The position numbers and the translations under genes are program-made. 64,000 nt of DNA, taken from NCBI RefSeq assembly GCF_025998175.1, contig NZ_AP026695.1, positions 62,001-126,000 of the forward strand, read 5' to 3'. The notes beneath the pieces were generated by a model. The model was not told the origin of the DNA, searched no databases, and saw only the letters and a list, made by a program, of their open reading frames with translations. Below, in pieces: positions 25,870 through 34,937 of the stretch; position 1 is the first letter of the stretch; each line of letters starts with the position of its first letter. Source of the stretch: Nitrosopumilus zosterae. GTDB lineage: Archaea; Thermoproteota; Nitrososphaeria; Nitrososphaerales; Nitrosopumilaceae.

Positions 25870-26451
25870 ATGATTATTGTAATAGAAGGTGGAGATCAGG
25901 CAGGAAAATTAACCCAGTCAACTCTTTTGGAAAAAGCTCTGAAAAAAAGGAAGATCAAAACTAAGTTATTTCATTTCCCTGATTACAACACACCAATAGG
26001 ACAAGAAATAAGAAAGTATTTGGATGGAAAACGAAAATTTTCCCCACAAGTAATTCACTGTTTATTGTCTGCAAATAGATGGGAAAAACTCGATGAAATA
26101 ATATCAGCACAAGAAAAAAATTCTATTCTCATAATGAATCGCTATTATCATTCAAATCTAATCTATGGGATTGCAAATGGTTTGAATCCAAAATGGCTTG
26201 AGAATCTTGATGCTGGTCTACCAAAGGCTGATCTTGTAATTTTACTTGATGTATCCCAAAAAGAATCATTTGATAGACAAAAAACCCATCGCGACAAATT
26301 TGAAAAAAATGAAGAATTTTTAAGAAAAATTTCTAAAATCTACAGGACTATTGCAAAGAAAAAAAATTGGAAAATAATTGATGCATCAAAATCTAAGCAA
26401 GAAGTACATGAAGAAATAATAAAAACATTTTCGAAGAAAATAGGGTTATGA
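25870..26451 (+). CDS. tmk: Thymidylate kinase
   Basis: Phosphorylates dTMP to dTDP. The P-loop region MIIVIEGGDQAGKLTQS opens the protein; the residue after the P-loop lysine is Leu14, with Thr15 next. Also FPDYNTPIGQEI, LLSANRWEKLDEI, the substrate-site NRYYHSNLIYG (DRY-like), and a lid segment KTHRDKFEKNEEF. 193 residues fits. Its last codons overlap the next gene by 4 bp; it heads a three-gene nucleotide operon with the HD hydrolase and UMP kinase. Confidence 0.9.
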   Translation: MIIVIEGGDQAGKLTQSTLLEKALKKRKIKTKLFHFPDYNTPIGQEIRKYLDGKRKFSPQVIHCLLSANRWEKLDEIISAQEKNSILIMNRYYHSNLIYGIANGLNPKWLENLDAGLPKADLVILLDVSQKESFDRQKTHRDKFEKNEEFLRKISKIYRTIAKKKNWKIIDASKSKQEVHEEIIKTFSKKIGL

Positions 26452-27683
26452 AAAAAAATTATCTCGACATAATTGATCCTATTCATGATTTTATCCGTGT
26501 TTATGAACATGAATTATCAATAATTGATAATCCTATTTTTCAAAGATTAAGACGAATAAGACAACTTTCAGGTGCTCATTTAACTTATCCTGCAGCTCAA
26601 CATACAAGATTTGAACATTCACTAGGTGTAATGCATATTGCAAGTCAAGCAGGTAATGCATTAAATGAAAAAGGGATTTTAAAATCTGATGACATTGAAA
26701 TTTTAAGATTGTCTGGGCTTTTACATGATATAGGACATGGTCCATTTTCTCATCTTTTTGAGGAAGTAATACAAGAAAAAAAATTTTCACATGAAGACTT
26801 TGGTAAAAAAATTATTCTAAAATCTGAAATTGGGGATAGTTTATCAAAAAATGGTTATGACAAAAAACTTGTTACAAAAATCGCTTTTGGAGACTCTAAA
26901 TTTCAATACCTAAATGAAATTGTTTCAGGCGCACTTAGTGCGGATATGATGGATTATTTACTTAGAGATGGTTATTTTACAGGAGCAGAACATGCAAAGA
27001 TTGATCATAAAAGAATTACTCAATCCCTTGATGTTCATAAAAAAAAATTATCTTTAGAACGCTCAGCATTGTATTCTTTTGAATCAATGATGCATTCAAG
27101 ATATCAAATGTTTAAGGCCGTTTATTTTCATAAAACTGTACGAGCTGCAGAAGTAATGTTGCTTGAAGCCCTTAGATTATCTGATGATGAATTTGGTTTT
27201 ACAACTTTTAATCTAAATGAATTTGTTAACCTTACAGATGAATATATTTTATCTACTTTAATCTCATCCAAATCTATGAAATTAAAACGTGCTAGACAAT
27301 TTGCTCAAGATTACCAAAATCGAAAATTGCTAAAATGTGTATTTGAGAGAATACTAACTAGCCCGATTGATCTGAAAAAAACAAGAACCGATGAATTAAG
27401 ATCAACAATTTCTAAAAAATCTAAAGTTGAAGAAAATGAAATCTTTGTTGATAGTTCTGTTACTCCGTCAATTCCTCTTGCACCATCAAAAAATGAATCT
27501 AAATCTATAATTTTAATTTCAAATGAAAATGGAAAATCATCCGCGAAAGAAATGTCAATTTCTGAAATTCCAGTCGTTTCGGCAATTTCAGGCTTTATGA
27601 ATATTCTTAGAATTTATACTCATCAAAAGAACAGAAAGAAAGTTGAAATTGCTGCAAAATCGATTATTGGTGATCTAAAATGA
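26448..27683 (+). CDS. HD-domain phosphohydrolase, SAMHD1/dGTPase-like
   Basis: Probable dNTP triphosphohydrolase. N-terminal [11 protein letters not shown] and [20 protein letters not shown] are typical of the SAMHD1-like group. The metal-site residues are visible: [29 protein letters not shown], and [15 protein letters not shown]. 411 residues. Overlapping tmk and pyrH by 4 bp on each side, which ties it to pyrimidine nucleotide balance. Regulatory or substrate specificity is inference. Confidence 0.88.
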   Translation: MKKNYLDIIDPIHDFIRVYEHELSIIDNPIFQRLRRIRQLSGAHLTYPAAQHTRFEHSLGVMHIASQAGNALNEKGILKSDDIEILRLSGLLHDIGHGPFSHLFEEVIQEKKFSHEDFGKKIILKSEIGDSLSKNGYDKKLVTKIAFGDSKFQYLNEIVSGALSADMMDYLLRDGYFTGAEHAKIDHKRITQSLDVHKKKLSLERSALYSFESMMHSRYQMFKAVYFHKTVRAAEVMLLEALRLSDDEFGFTTFNLNEFVNLTDEYILSTLISSKSMKLKRARQFAQDYQNRKLLKCVFERILTSPIDLKKTRTDELRSTISKKSKVEENEIFVDSSVTPSIPLAPSKNESKSIILISNENGKSSAKEMSISEIPVVSAISGFMNILRIYTHQKNRKKVEIAAKSIIGDLK

Positions 27684-28363
27684 AAAAAAGAATTGTCATA
27701 AAATTATCTGGTAAAATTTTTGGAATGGATAATGTCAAAGTACTAAAAGACTATGCAGAATTTCTAGTAAAAATTAGTAATATTTGTCAGCCAATAGTTA
27801 TTGCCGGGGGTGGAAATATTGCGCGACATTACATTTCTCATGCAAGATCTTCAGGCGCTGATGAATCAACTCTTGATGAATTAGGTATTGAAATATCAAG
27901 ACTCAATGCAAAGTTATTGATTTATGCTTTAAAAAATAAAGCATATTCACATCCGCCAACTACATTACAGGAAGTTAGACATGCAGTTGATGATGGATTA
28001 ATCGTTGTAGCAGGCGGTTTACATCCTGGACAGAGCACTAATGGTACTGCAGCTTTGATTGCAGAAAAAGTACAAGCAGAACAATTTCTTAACGCAACTG
28101 ATGTTGATGGAGTATATGACAAGGATCCAAACAAGTACAAAAATGCAAAAAAATTCAGACGTATTGAACTTAAGAATTTAAAAAATATGCTTATTCATGA
28201 AGATTCTGTTGCTGGAGGTTATGATCTGATGGATATTGTGGCTCTAAAAATTATAGAACGTTCTAAAATTAAAACCAGAATTCTAAAGGCTACTCCAAAA
28301 AATATTGAAAGTGCTATTAAGGGTGTTAATGTAGGCACAGAAATTGTTCTTGGTTCAAAATAA
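27680..28363 (+). CDS. pyrH: UMP kinase
   Basis: Amino-acid-kinase-fold enzyme phosphorylating UMP to UDP. Seen: [28 protein letters not shown], the UMP-site [40 protein letters not shown], and [13 protein letters not shown]. 227 residues matches archaeal PyrH. Third gene of the tmk-HD-pyrH operon with ATGA overlap. Confidence 0.94.
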   Translation: MKKRIVIKLSGKIFGMDNVKVLKDYAEFLVKISNICQPIVIAGGGNIARHYISHARSSGADESTLDELGIEISRLNAKLLIYALKNKAYSHPPTTLQEVRHAVDDGLIVVAGGLHPGQSTNGTAALIAEKVQAEQFLNATDVDGVYDKDPNKYKNAKKFRRIELKNLKNMLIHEDSVAGGYDLMDIVALKIIERSKIKTRILKATPKNIESAIKGVNVGTEIVLGSK

Positions 28364-28720
28364 TTATTCAGATTTTTCATTTTGAATTGTCTGTCTTGTT
28401 TCAGACCAAATTTGAATCTCCTTCTCTGGATATTCTTGCATTCCTGCATCTAGAAGTTTTTTGAAAATTGAAATTGCTTCATCTTTTTTTAAAGCCTTTG
28501 ATTGAGCCTTTGTAAATCCATCTTTATCTACAATAACTGCTACATATCCGTCCGGAGAATTAATAACTGCTGTAAATTCTTCTTCTCCCACTGGATGAAA
28601 TTTTCCATCAATTTTTTTGGTAGTTAACGTTAACATTGCAAATCCAGCTACATCAAACATCTTCATTTGTGATTTACTTGCTCGCAATTTTCCTTGTTGG
28701 ACTGCTTGAAAATACTGCAT
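28364..28720 (-). CDS. Conserved-looking hypothetical protein, 118 aa
   Basis: Soluble protein without recognised family. Starts MQYFQAVQQGKLRASKSQMK and contains a beta-rich middle (FDVAGFAMLTLTTKK, GYVAVIVDKDGF) and a C-terminal helix with EAISIFKKLLDAGMQEYPEK. No signal or membrane segments. Convergent with pyrH with no gap; own promoter between it and the divergent LEA-like gene. Confidence 0.72.
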   Translation of the reverse strand: MQYFQAVQQGKLRASKSQMKMFDVAGFAMLTLTTKKIDGKFHPVGEEEFTAVINSPDGYVAVIVDKDGFTKAQSKALKKDEAISIFKKLLDAGMQEYPEKEIQIWSETRQTIQNEKSE

Positions 28721-28790
28721 AATTCTTTTCTGCCTCCAATGGTATAATAACTATCTTAACATTTAAGACATCAAGAGGAAATGAAAAATA

Positions 28791-29348
28791 ATGAATCCTA
28801 AAATTTTTGTTGGTGTTGCAGTTGCAGCACTTGCTTTGATATTAGGTGGGATTCTTTTAGTAGGACCAACGATGGTAATTTCATCTCAGGATGATTCTTT
28901 AGATACAACCCCAATTGTTCAGCAAGTAAAACCCTTAGAAATTGAATTAGAAGATATTTCAGTGGCAAAAATCTCAGAACGTTCAGCAACAATTGATATT
29001 GCATTCAAAATCTCTAATCCTAATCCACGTTCAGTAATAGTTCAAACTATGGATTATCAATTATTCGAAACAGGCTATTCAGATTTTGAGCAAATCTCAG
29101 GTGGTGAAATTGGCAGTAGACCAGAGGGAATGGTGGAATTTGGCTCAAATTACTATACTCTTCTTGGTGAAAATTCTATTATTCTAAGAGATACAGTTGT
29201 GTTGAGAAATACTGGTAATACTCCTGATTTGTGGAAAGCCTTTGAGGATGGTACGAACACCTGGCGAGTTTCTGGTGATGTCTTTTACAATCTCAGCTCG
29301 ATGACTAGTGGCCAAGAAAATGAGCTTCATTTTGAATTTACAAGGTAA
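28791..29348 (+). CDS. Membrane-anchored LEA14/WHy-like domain protein
   Basis: 185 residues: N-terminal helix (ILVG region, VAVAALALILGGILLVGPTM), then one WHy/LEA-2-like beta-sandwich (LEIELEDISVAKISERSATI, IAFKISNPNPRSVIVQTMDYQLFE). The NPNP turn is characteristic. Such proteins are linked to stress or cell-surface functions; the specific role here is unknown. Confidence 0.75.
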   Translation: MNPKIFVGVAVAALALILGGILLVGPTMVISSQDDSLDTTPIVQQVKPLEIELEDISVAKISERSATIDIAFKISNPNPRSVIVQTMDYQLFETGYSDFEQISGGEIGSRPEGMVEFGSNYYTLLGENSIILRDTVVLRNTGNTPDLWKAFEDGTNTWRVSGDVFYNLSSMTSGQENELHFEFTR

Positions 29349-29415
29349 ATTTCTATAGTATCATAAAATTCAAAAATTATGATATTTTGTTTTTAGATAA
29401 AAAATATTGGCAAAG

Positions 29416-29423
29416 TTATAAAA
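29416..29423 (+). promoter_or_regulatory. TATA box of the 36-aa membrane peptide gene
   Basis: TTATAAAA is a near-ideal archaeal TATA box, 25-32 bp before the ATG at 29448. It predicts a leaderless transcript. Confidence 0.6.
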
Positions 29424-29447
29424 GCTCGTAAAATTGATTTTTATCAA

Positions 29448-29558
29448 ATGGCAGAAGCAGGTATGGCCGCATTTGGCGCAGCAGCAGGAGTAGCAATAGC
29501 ACTAGCAGTAGTGACATTCGCTCTTCGTGGTAAGGGACACCCAGAACCACTCGATTAA
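29448..29558 (+). CDS. 36-aa Ala-rich single-helix membrane peptide
   Basis: Reads MAEAGMAAFGAAAGVAIALA then VVTFALRGKGHPEPLD: one alanine/glycine-rich membrane helix and a short basic/polar tail. The unit is complete: strong TATA box 25 bp upstream, ATG, stop, and a hairpin terminator right after. Codon choice (GCA, GCC, GGT) resembles highly expressed genes in the window such as amt. No family recognised; possibly a small subunit of a membrane complex. Confidence 0.7.
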   Translation: MAEAGMAAFGAAAGVAIALAVVTFALRGKGHPEPLD

Positions 29559-29561
29559 CCA

Positions 29562-29578
29562 AAAGGAATTTTTCCTTT
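29562..29578 (+). terminator. Hairpin terminator after the 36-aa gene
   Basis: AAAGGAA-TTT-TTCCTTT, a 7-bp stem starting 3 bp after the stop codon, followed by a T-rich stretch. Confidence 0.5.
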
Positions 29579-29596
29579 ACAATATTTTTAATTCAT

Positions 29597-30244
29597 CTAA
29601 TTATTGTCGCCCATTCCTAACATTTCTGCTAGAGATATCTGCTTGGAATTCTTCTTTTTCATAAAACATCTTTCATAATATTGACATTCAGAACATTCAG
29701 TTGATGGCTCTAAGATTGGGATTTTTTGTTCTTTTAGAAGATCATTTAGAACTCTTACTCTTCTAATTACTTCCTCAAACATCTTTTTGTTTCGTGTTAA
29801 TGAGAATGTTGTCTCTCTTCTATCTCCTGAAATATATACAACAACTCCGTCATTTTTGTCATAAATCCACATACATGCATTAAGATACAAAACATCATTT
29901 GCTTGAGGACTTTCTAATTCAACTGGTGCTGGTCTGAATAAAAGAATAGTGTCATCTACTATCATATCGACTTGGCCTTTTAGCCTAATGTCCTCTATGG
30001 CAAATTCTTTTGGTTCACTGCCATACTCTAGTTTTCTTAATAATCCTGAGAGAAGCTCATTGAATCCTCGTCTTTCAATTTCTTGAGGATCTACCCTATC
30101 ATAGTAAGAGCGTCTAAGACATTGAACTACTTCATGAAGATGTATAGTTTGAATATCCTTTGAATCTACTTGAACCTCTAACTCTTTTCCAATAGATTTA
30201 ACAGCACTTTGAATAATTTTTCGAAAATCTCTATCACCCATCAT
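29597..30244 (-). CDS. Cas4-like Fe-S protein with degenerate nuclease site
   Basis: 215 residues with Cas4/Dna2-like PD-(D/E)XK layout. Four cysteines suited to a 4Fe-4S cluster: Cys42 (VVQCLRRSYY) and Cys184, Cys187, Cys193 (CSECQYYERC). The metal aspartate is Asp93 (LKGQVDMIVDD). Where active members have E-x-K, this has Glu109-Leu-Glu111 (PVELES), and the QxxxY motif is not evident. No CRISPR array or other cas gene is nearby, so a DNA-repair or structural role is more likely. ATG at 30241 is an equal start choice. Confidence 0.75.
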   Translation of the reverse strand: MMGDRDFRKIIQSAVKSIGKELEVQVDSKDIQTIHLHEVVQCLRRSYYDRVDPQEIERRGFNELLSGLLRKLEYGSEPKEFAIEDIRLKGQVDMIVDDTILLFRPAPVELESPQANDVLYLNACMWIYDKNDGVVVYISGDRRETTFSLTRNKKMFEEVIRRVRVLNDLLKEQKIPILEPSTECSECQYYERCFMKKKNSKQISLAEMLGMGDNN

Positions 30245-30277
30245 GATAATTTACCTTCTTTTATGATCCCTTTTAGT

Positions 30278-30514
30278 TTAGCTCATGATTTTAGTTATAA
30301 TTTTCGAAATTCTTCCTGAAAACGCTAATATCACAAAATGGACTCCAAAACCAATAACTGCCCCTATGATAAGCTCGCCTGTAAAATAGTAAATTCCTAG
30401 AAATAGTCCCAACGGAGGTAATGTGAAAATCATTGCTAAGAATGAACTCACCCAAATGAACCTGATTAGAACTTCTGTGGAAATTTCTGTTTTTTTCTTT
30501 GGAAAATTAAACAT
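30278..30514 (-). CDS. Small two-helix membrane protein next to atpC
   Basis: 78 residues: basic N terminus (MFNFPKKKTE), helices WVSSFLAMIFTLPPLGLFLG and ELIIGAVIGFGVHFVILAF, and a basic end. It starts 10 bp downstream of atpC on the same strand and is probably co-transcribed. It does not resemble any ATP synthase subunit I know; it could be an assembly factor or simply a neighbour. Confidence 0.68.
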   Translation of the reverse strand: MFNFPKKKTEISTEVLIRFIWVSSFLAMIFTLPPLGLFLGIYYFTGELIIGAVIGFGVHFVILAFSGRISKIITKIMS

Positions 30515-30524
30515 GTTATAATTC

Positions 30525-31571
30525 CTATTCTTCTTCTAGGATCAACTTTGACATTGTAATATCGGTTGGAATTTTTTGTTCAATTGCAAAAGCAATAGCT
30601 GCTAGATTTCTAATTTCAAATGAAGTCAATTTAGTAATTCCAACAATCGTTGCAAAACTAAACATCTTAGTGAATGATCTCAATGACGCACTGTATATTG
30701 CCATCTCAAACGCTCTTTCAAATTCTGCAATAGCATCCAATTCATTTTCTACTTGAGGAACTAAATCCTTGTATTTGGTGCTGGATAATTCATTAAATGC
30801 ATCTCTGGCTGTTGCTGCCGCCATCATTCTTCCAAGCAATTCTCTTGCAGGTGGACTTGTACTGATAACTAGATCTTGGATTTGTTCTTCTTTCAATCCC
30901 CAAAACTTTCCTCTGATTACACTCAAAATATTATAAAAATCAATATCCATTGAAACTAGTTTTGTGGCTTCCTTATCAGAATAATTTTTCATTGCACCTG
31001 CTAGATGTTGATATAATATTTTATCAAAATATGTATCAAAGACTTGCACATTCTTTTTTTCATTGTATAATGCAGCAGCCTTTGCAATCTCTTCTCCAAA
31101 CTTAACTGAATTTAAGCTTGCAACTGCTTCTTCAAGATCTTTTGAAACTAGAGCTTTGATTACAATATCTCTTTGTTTGATTAATTCTTCTGCATGAAGA
31201 TTTACGTGAGTTTCAATCTCTTCCTGAGGTTTGCCTAGTACTTTGCCTTTAAGAATTAATTTTAGATTTGCTATGATAAATTTCATATAATATGCGTCTA
31301 ATACACCAGAATTTCCTGATGTCTTTGCAATGGAATAGTGAATATCTGCCAGTTTGCTTCTTAGGGCTGATTCGATTTTTTGTGAAGTATATGGTTTTTG
31401 AACATCTGCTACAGAATCAGCATAAACTGTATTCTTAATTCTGGTCATTAATTCTTCTAAATCTCTTGATTCGGCAAGCGTTTGAAAATCGGCCTTTGTC
31501 AATAATTTGCCTCTTTTACTATATGCCTTAACTGAGGCATAGACATTCTTTGAACCGCCCATTTCGATCAA
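30525..31571 (-). CDS. atpC: A-type ATP synthase subunit C
   Basis: Funnel-shaped subunit that links the central stalk to the membrane rotor. Seen: N-terminal NVYASVKAYSKRGKLLTKAD, repeated helical segments, and FYNILSVIRGKFWGLKEEQI, a typical C/d-subunit motif. 348 residues fits archaeal AtpC. ATG 31562 (MGGSKNVY) is as likely as 31571. It lies about 7 kb from the E-A-B-D-K cluster, so the synthase genes are split. Confidence 0.88.
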   Translation of the reverse strand: MIEMGGSKNVYASVKAYSKRGKLLTKADFQTLAESRDLEELMTRIKNTVYADSVADVQKPYTSQKIESALRSKLADIHYSIAKTSGNSGVLDAYYMKFIIANLKLILKGKVLGKPQEEIETHVNLHAEELIKQRDIVIKALVSKDLEEAVASLNSVKFGEEIAKAAALYNEKKNVQVFDTYFDKILYQHLAGAMKNYSDKEATKLVSMDIDFYNILSVIRGKFWGLKEEQIQDLVISTSPPARELLGRMMAAATARDAFNELSSTKYKDLVPQVENELDAIAEFERAFEMAIYSASLRSFTKMFSFATIVGITKLTSFEIRNLAAIAFAIEQKIPTDITMSKLILEEE

Positions 31572-31623
31572 TCTCTATAGACAACTGATTTTAATGTTTG
31601 GCGAACTATTTCTGAGAACTAAT

Positions 31624-32301
31624 CTAAGTAATTTTATCTAAGAATATTATGGCCTCGCCTTTTTCTTGTTTTGAGAGTTTTAAAAAGGCTAGTAGAATCT
31701 CTTTCTGAATTGTTAATGATTCATCTGAAATATCCTTCAATTTTGATAGATCAAAGGGGAGTAACTCTTCAATTTTATTCTCACAAAACGCCTTGACATA
31801 TTTTTGAAAAATTGAATAAGTAAAATTTGGACTTATTTTTAACAGACTTGTTAAAATTTTCTCAAATTCCTTTTCAGAGGATTCTGCCTTTGAGAAAAAC
31901 TCTTTTAGCAATTCTTCTCTGTTTTTAATTTCATTCAATGACAGTGCTATCAAAATACCTTTTTTTGTTAAATGATAATATGGAATTCCCTTTTCTTGTA
32001 GTGCTTTTGGACCTCTTTTTAGGGGTAATCTGCCATCTTCTTCTGCAATCTCCATAGGAAGCAAAATTTCATCAAGATCCCGAAATATCCCTGAATAGAT
32101 ATTCTTCCAAGCTATTCCATGTTTTTTTGCTATTCTCTGAGAAATACCAGTACGTGTTCTTTCAGCAGCATTTGCATTACTTCCAAGTATTGCAATAATT
32201 GATCTTTGTCTATTTGCTTCTCCTGTCAAATCATCTCCTTTAGTCTTGAATGTATCAAAAATTGCAAGTTTAGTGTTTGATTTAACCTTCATTTGTAACA
32301 C
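31624..32301 (-). CDS. Probable DNA-binding protein (winged-helix-like), unknown role
   Basis: 225 residues, soluble. The N-terminal half suggests a winged helix: GISQRIAKKHGIAWKNIYSG (helix-turn-helix-like) and LQEKGIPYYHLTKKGILIAL, which looks like the end of a wing plus helix as in archaeal HTH regulators. The C-terminal half is helical and charged. No family named with confidence. Divergent from amt, so it is a candidate regulator of ammonium uptake. Confidence 0.6.
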   Translation of the reverse strand: MLQMKVKSNTKLAIFDTFKTKGDDLTGEANRQRSIIAILGSNANAAERTRTGISQRIAKKHGIAWKNIYSGIFRDLDEILLPMEIAEEDGRLPLKRGPKALQEKGIPYYHLTKKGILIALSLNEIKNREELLKEFFSKAESSEKEFEKILTSLLKISPNFTYSIFQKYVKAFCENKIEELLPFDLSKLKDISDESLTIQKEILLAFLKLSKQEKGEAIIFLDKIT

Positions 32302-32389
32302 CTTGACATAATTTTCATATTTTATGTTATTATCAGAATATACTAAAATATAATAATTTACTTTTTCACAGCCTTTCGAGTCTCCAATG

Positions 32390-32398
32390 CTTAAATAA
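32390..32398 (+). promoter_or_regulatory. amt promoter TATA box
   Basis: CTTAAATAA lies 22-30 bp before the amt ATG at 32420, predicting a leaderless or near-leaderless transcript. Confidence 0.5.
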
Positions 32399-32419
32399 TT
32401 TTCAATTTCGATAAATTTA

Positions 32420-33979
32420 ATGAATTCTAGGAACTACAAGTATGCTCTATTACTTGTAGCCGCAGTATCCATCACAGCAGCAGGTGCAATGTCACAGGCA
32501 TATGCACAACAAGTTACTGATGGTATGGACGGATATGTAAAGGGAACCAGTGGAATTTACACTGGTAACCCTAACGAATGTTGGTATGAAGAAGATGGCG
32601 GCATGCTACCTTGTAAAATTGATACAGGTGATACAGCATGGATGCTCACTGCAACTTCATTAGTACTCTTCATGTCCCCAGGTGTCGGTTTCTTTTATGG
32701 CGGATTGGCCAGATCAAAGAACATCGTCAACGTACTTGGTATGACCTTAATTGTAATGGGTCTAATGTCAGTACAATGGGTTCTATGGGGATACTCACTA
32801 GCATTTGGCGGAATTGATTCGGATGCAAACTTATTCATGGGAAATCTCGATTACGCCGGATTTAACATGGTTTCACCATATGCACCATTAGGTGAAGCAG
32901 GTCCTTGTGGAGACACTTGGTCAGCAGCTTATCAAATGAATGCAATGGTTGAAGGTGATGTTTGTAGTCAAGGTTGGCCTGGTACAGTACCACACCAACT
33001 ATTTGCAATGTTCCAAGCAACATTCGCTATCATTACACCAGTTCTAATTATTGGTGGATTGATTGACAGAATCAAATTCAGCGCATTAGTAATATTCGTA
33101 CTCTTATGGGGAACCTTCGTTTATGATCCAATAGCACACTGGGTCTGGGGAGGAGGATACATAGGAGGAGGTTCATTAGACCTCGATCCAGACTTATCTC
33201 CATCATACGCATTAGACTTTGCTGGTGGTACTGTAGTACACATATCTTCAGGATTCGCTGCATTGGCAGGTGCCTTAGTCCTTGGTAGACGACTTGGATA
33301 TGGCAAAGTTCCAATGGAGCCACACAACATCCCAATGGTAGTCCTCGGCGCAGGAATTCTATGGTTTGGATGGTTTGGCTTCAACGCAGGAAGTGAAGTT
33401 ATGGTAGACGGCATTACCGTCAGTGCATGGACTGTTACAAATACAGCAACTGGTATGGCTGCAGTCACTTGGGTGCTCATGTCTTGGGCACATACAGGAA
33501 AACCAAGTGTCGTAGGAGCTGCATCGGGAGCAGTAGCAGGATTGGTAGCAATCACACCAGCCTCTGGTTGGGTAGGTCCAATGGCTGCGATTATAATCGG
33601 TATTGCAGCTGGTACAATTTGTTATGCAGCAATTGCATTCAAGAGTGCACGCAAATGGGACGACGCATTAGATGTATGGGGAGTACACGGAATGGGTGGT
33701 CTTACAGGTGCAATTTTGACTGGTACATTGGCTAGCCCACACATTTGGGATACTGGAGACGGTATCGGTGCATGGACTGGAACTGCAGAAGGAATGGAAC
33801 AGCAAGCAATCAGCATCATTGGTGCTGCAATATCAATAGGCTATGCCTTTGGTGTTACAATTGTAATCCTCAAAGTAATGGATGCCGTATGGCCTGGCGG
33901 AATCAGAGTCACTCCAAAAGAAGAGGAGATTGGTCTCGATTTAGCACAGCACGGAGAAAGAGCATACGTAAACGAATAA
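32420..33979 (+). CDS. amt: Ammonium transporter (Amt/MEP/Rh family)
   Basis: Takes up ammonium, the energy substrate of ammonia oxidisers. Signal-peptide-like N terminus (residues 1-29, ending AYAQ), then 11 membrane helices. Family motifs: SPGVGFFYGGLARSKN, the first channel histidine in VVHISSGFAAL, and the second in VWGVHGMGGLTGAILTG; WFGWFGFNAGS is also typical. 519 residues. Codon use and base composition are more GC-rich than neighbours, as expected of a highly expressed gene. No glnK lies beside it. Confidence 0.96.
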   Translation: MNSRNYKYALLLVAAVSITAAGAMSQAYAQQVTDGMDGYVKGTSGIYTGNPNECWYEEDGGMLPCKIDTGDTAWMLTATSLVLFMSPGVGFFYGGLARSKNIVNVLGMTLIVMGLMSVQWVLWGYSLAFGGIDSDANLFMGNLDYAGFNMVSPYAPLGEAGPCGDTWSAAYQMNAMVEGDVCSQGWPGTVPHQLFAMFQATFAIITPVLIIGGLIDRIKFSALVIFVLLWGTFVYDPIAHWVWGGGYIGGGSLDLDPDLSPSYALDFAGGTVVHISSGFAALAGALVLGRRLGYGKVPMEPHNIPMVVLGAGILWFGWFGFNAGSEVMVDGITVSAWTVTNTATGMAAVTWVLMSWAHTGKPSVVGAASGAVAGLVAITPASGWVGPMAAIIIGIAAGTICYAAIAFKSARKWDDALDVWGVHGMGGLTGAILTGTLASPHIWDTGDGIGAWTGTAEGMEQQAISIIGAAISIGYAFGVTIVILKVMDAVWPGGIRVTPKEEEIGLDLAQHGERAYVNE

Positions 33980-34010
33980 GAAAAACCCTTTTCTTTTCTT
34001 CTTTTTATTA
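33978..34010 (+). terminator. amt terminator
   Basis: AAGAAAA-ACCC-TTTTCTT hairpin (33978-33995) overlapping the stop codon, running into a pyrimidine-rich tract ending in CTTTTTATTA. Confidence 0.5.
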
Positions 34011-34052
34011 TTCAATCCAAATCAATTTAGATTTGATCATTTTAGCCAAATT

Positions 34053-34829
34053 ATGTTAATTACCACAACCGATCTTAATTCAATTATCAATGATCCTGAT
34101 GTTATAATTGCTGACACTCGTTCTTTCAAGGAATATTCTGAAGAACATATTCCAGGATCTGTACATTTGGACTTGTTTGCATTTCATTGGATTGATACAA
34201 CAAAACAAGGAATTGAGAATTTCAATAATCAAACCAAAAATCTTCTTTCATTCCTTGGAGTTACTCCAGAAAAAAAAATAATCTTTTATGATTCTGTTTC
34301 TGGAATGCTTGCCGCAAGAGGTGTTTGGATGCTGATGTATTTTTCACATGAAAATACATCAATGCTTGATGGTGGAATTACAAAATGGAAAAAAGAAAAT
34401 CTTCCACTAGAAACAAAATCTAATGGATTCAAACCATCTCATTTTTCAGGAGAAATCAATCCAGAAATTATTTCAGGGTTTGAATATATTAGAGATAATC
34501 TGAAAAACGTAAAAATCCTTGATGCCCGCTCACCCGGAGAATTTGATGGAAGCATAGTTCGTGCTGCTCAGTCTGGTCATATTCCAAATTCAATCAATAT
34601 TGACTGGAATCAAAATCTCAATGAAGATGGTACTTTCAAAAATGATGAACAATTATTACAAATATACAATTATCCAAAAGATACTGAAATCATTACATAC
34701 TGTCAAGGAGCATATCGAGCTGCAAATTCTTTTTTGGTTTTAAAAAAATTAGGATTCAAAAATGTCAAAGTATATCTTGGGTCTTGGGGAGAATGGGGAA
34801 ATAAGCTGGAGCTTCCAGCAGAAAAATAA
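34053..34829 (+). CDS. Two-domain rhodanese-like sulfurtransferase
   Basis: Thiosulfate or 3-mercaptopyruvate sulfurtransferase type. N-terminal rhodanese domain (IIADTRSFKEYSEEHIPGSV) is inactive-looking, with FYDSVSGMLAA in the loop position. The C-terminal domain (ILDARSPGEFDG) has the active cysteine in TYCQGAYRAAN. 258 residues. Next to amt but with its own 73-bp gap and the amt terminator between, so probably independent. Confidence 0.88.
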   Translation: MLITTTDLNSIINDPDVIIADTRSFKEYSEEHIPGSVHLDLFAFHWIDTTKQGIENFNNQTKNLLSFLGVTPEKKIIFYDSVSGMLAARGVWMLMYFSHENTSMLDGGITKWKKENLPLETKSNGFKPSHFSGEINPEIISGFEYIRDNLKNVKILDARSPGEFDGSIVRAAQSGHIPNSINIDWNQNLNEDGTFKNDEQLLQIYNYPKDTEIITYCQGAYRAANSFLVLKKLGFKNVKVYLGSWGEWGNKLELPAEK

Positions 34830-34937
34830 ATTTTCTAAAAATAATTCAAGCCTCATGGAACTTGAATCTCTTAAATTTGCATCATTCCTAAATTTTCCTA
34901 TATACATAAATCTCAAATCCCGTTTTGATTAAAAATC

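Noticed and set aside
29597-30244. Cas4-like gene as sign of a CRISPR-Cas system
   Set aside because: No repeats, no other cas genes in the window, and the nuclease motif is degenerate.
33427-34059. Long alternative frames overlapping the amt gene, rich in Trp and Cys
   Set aside because: Produced by the GC-richer codons of amt; amino acid composition is not protein-like and amt is certain.
34855-34932. A 25-codon ORF upstream of the membrane-anchored protein at 34938
   Set aside because: It spans the TATA-like element of the downstream gene and has no start signals of its own.
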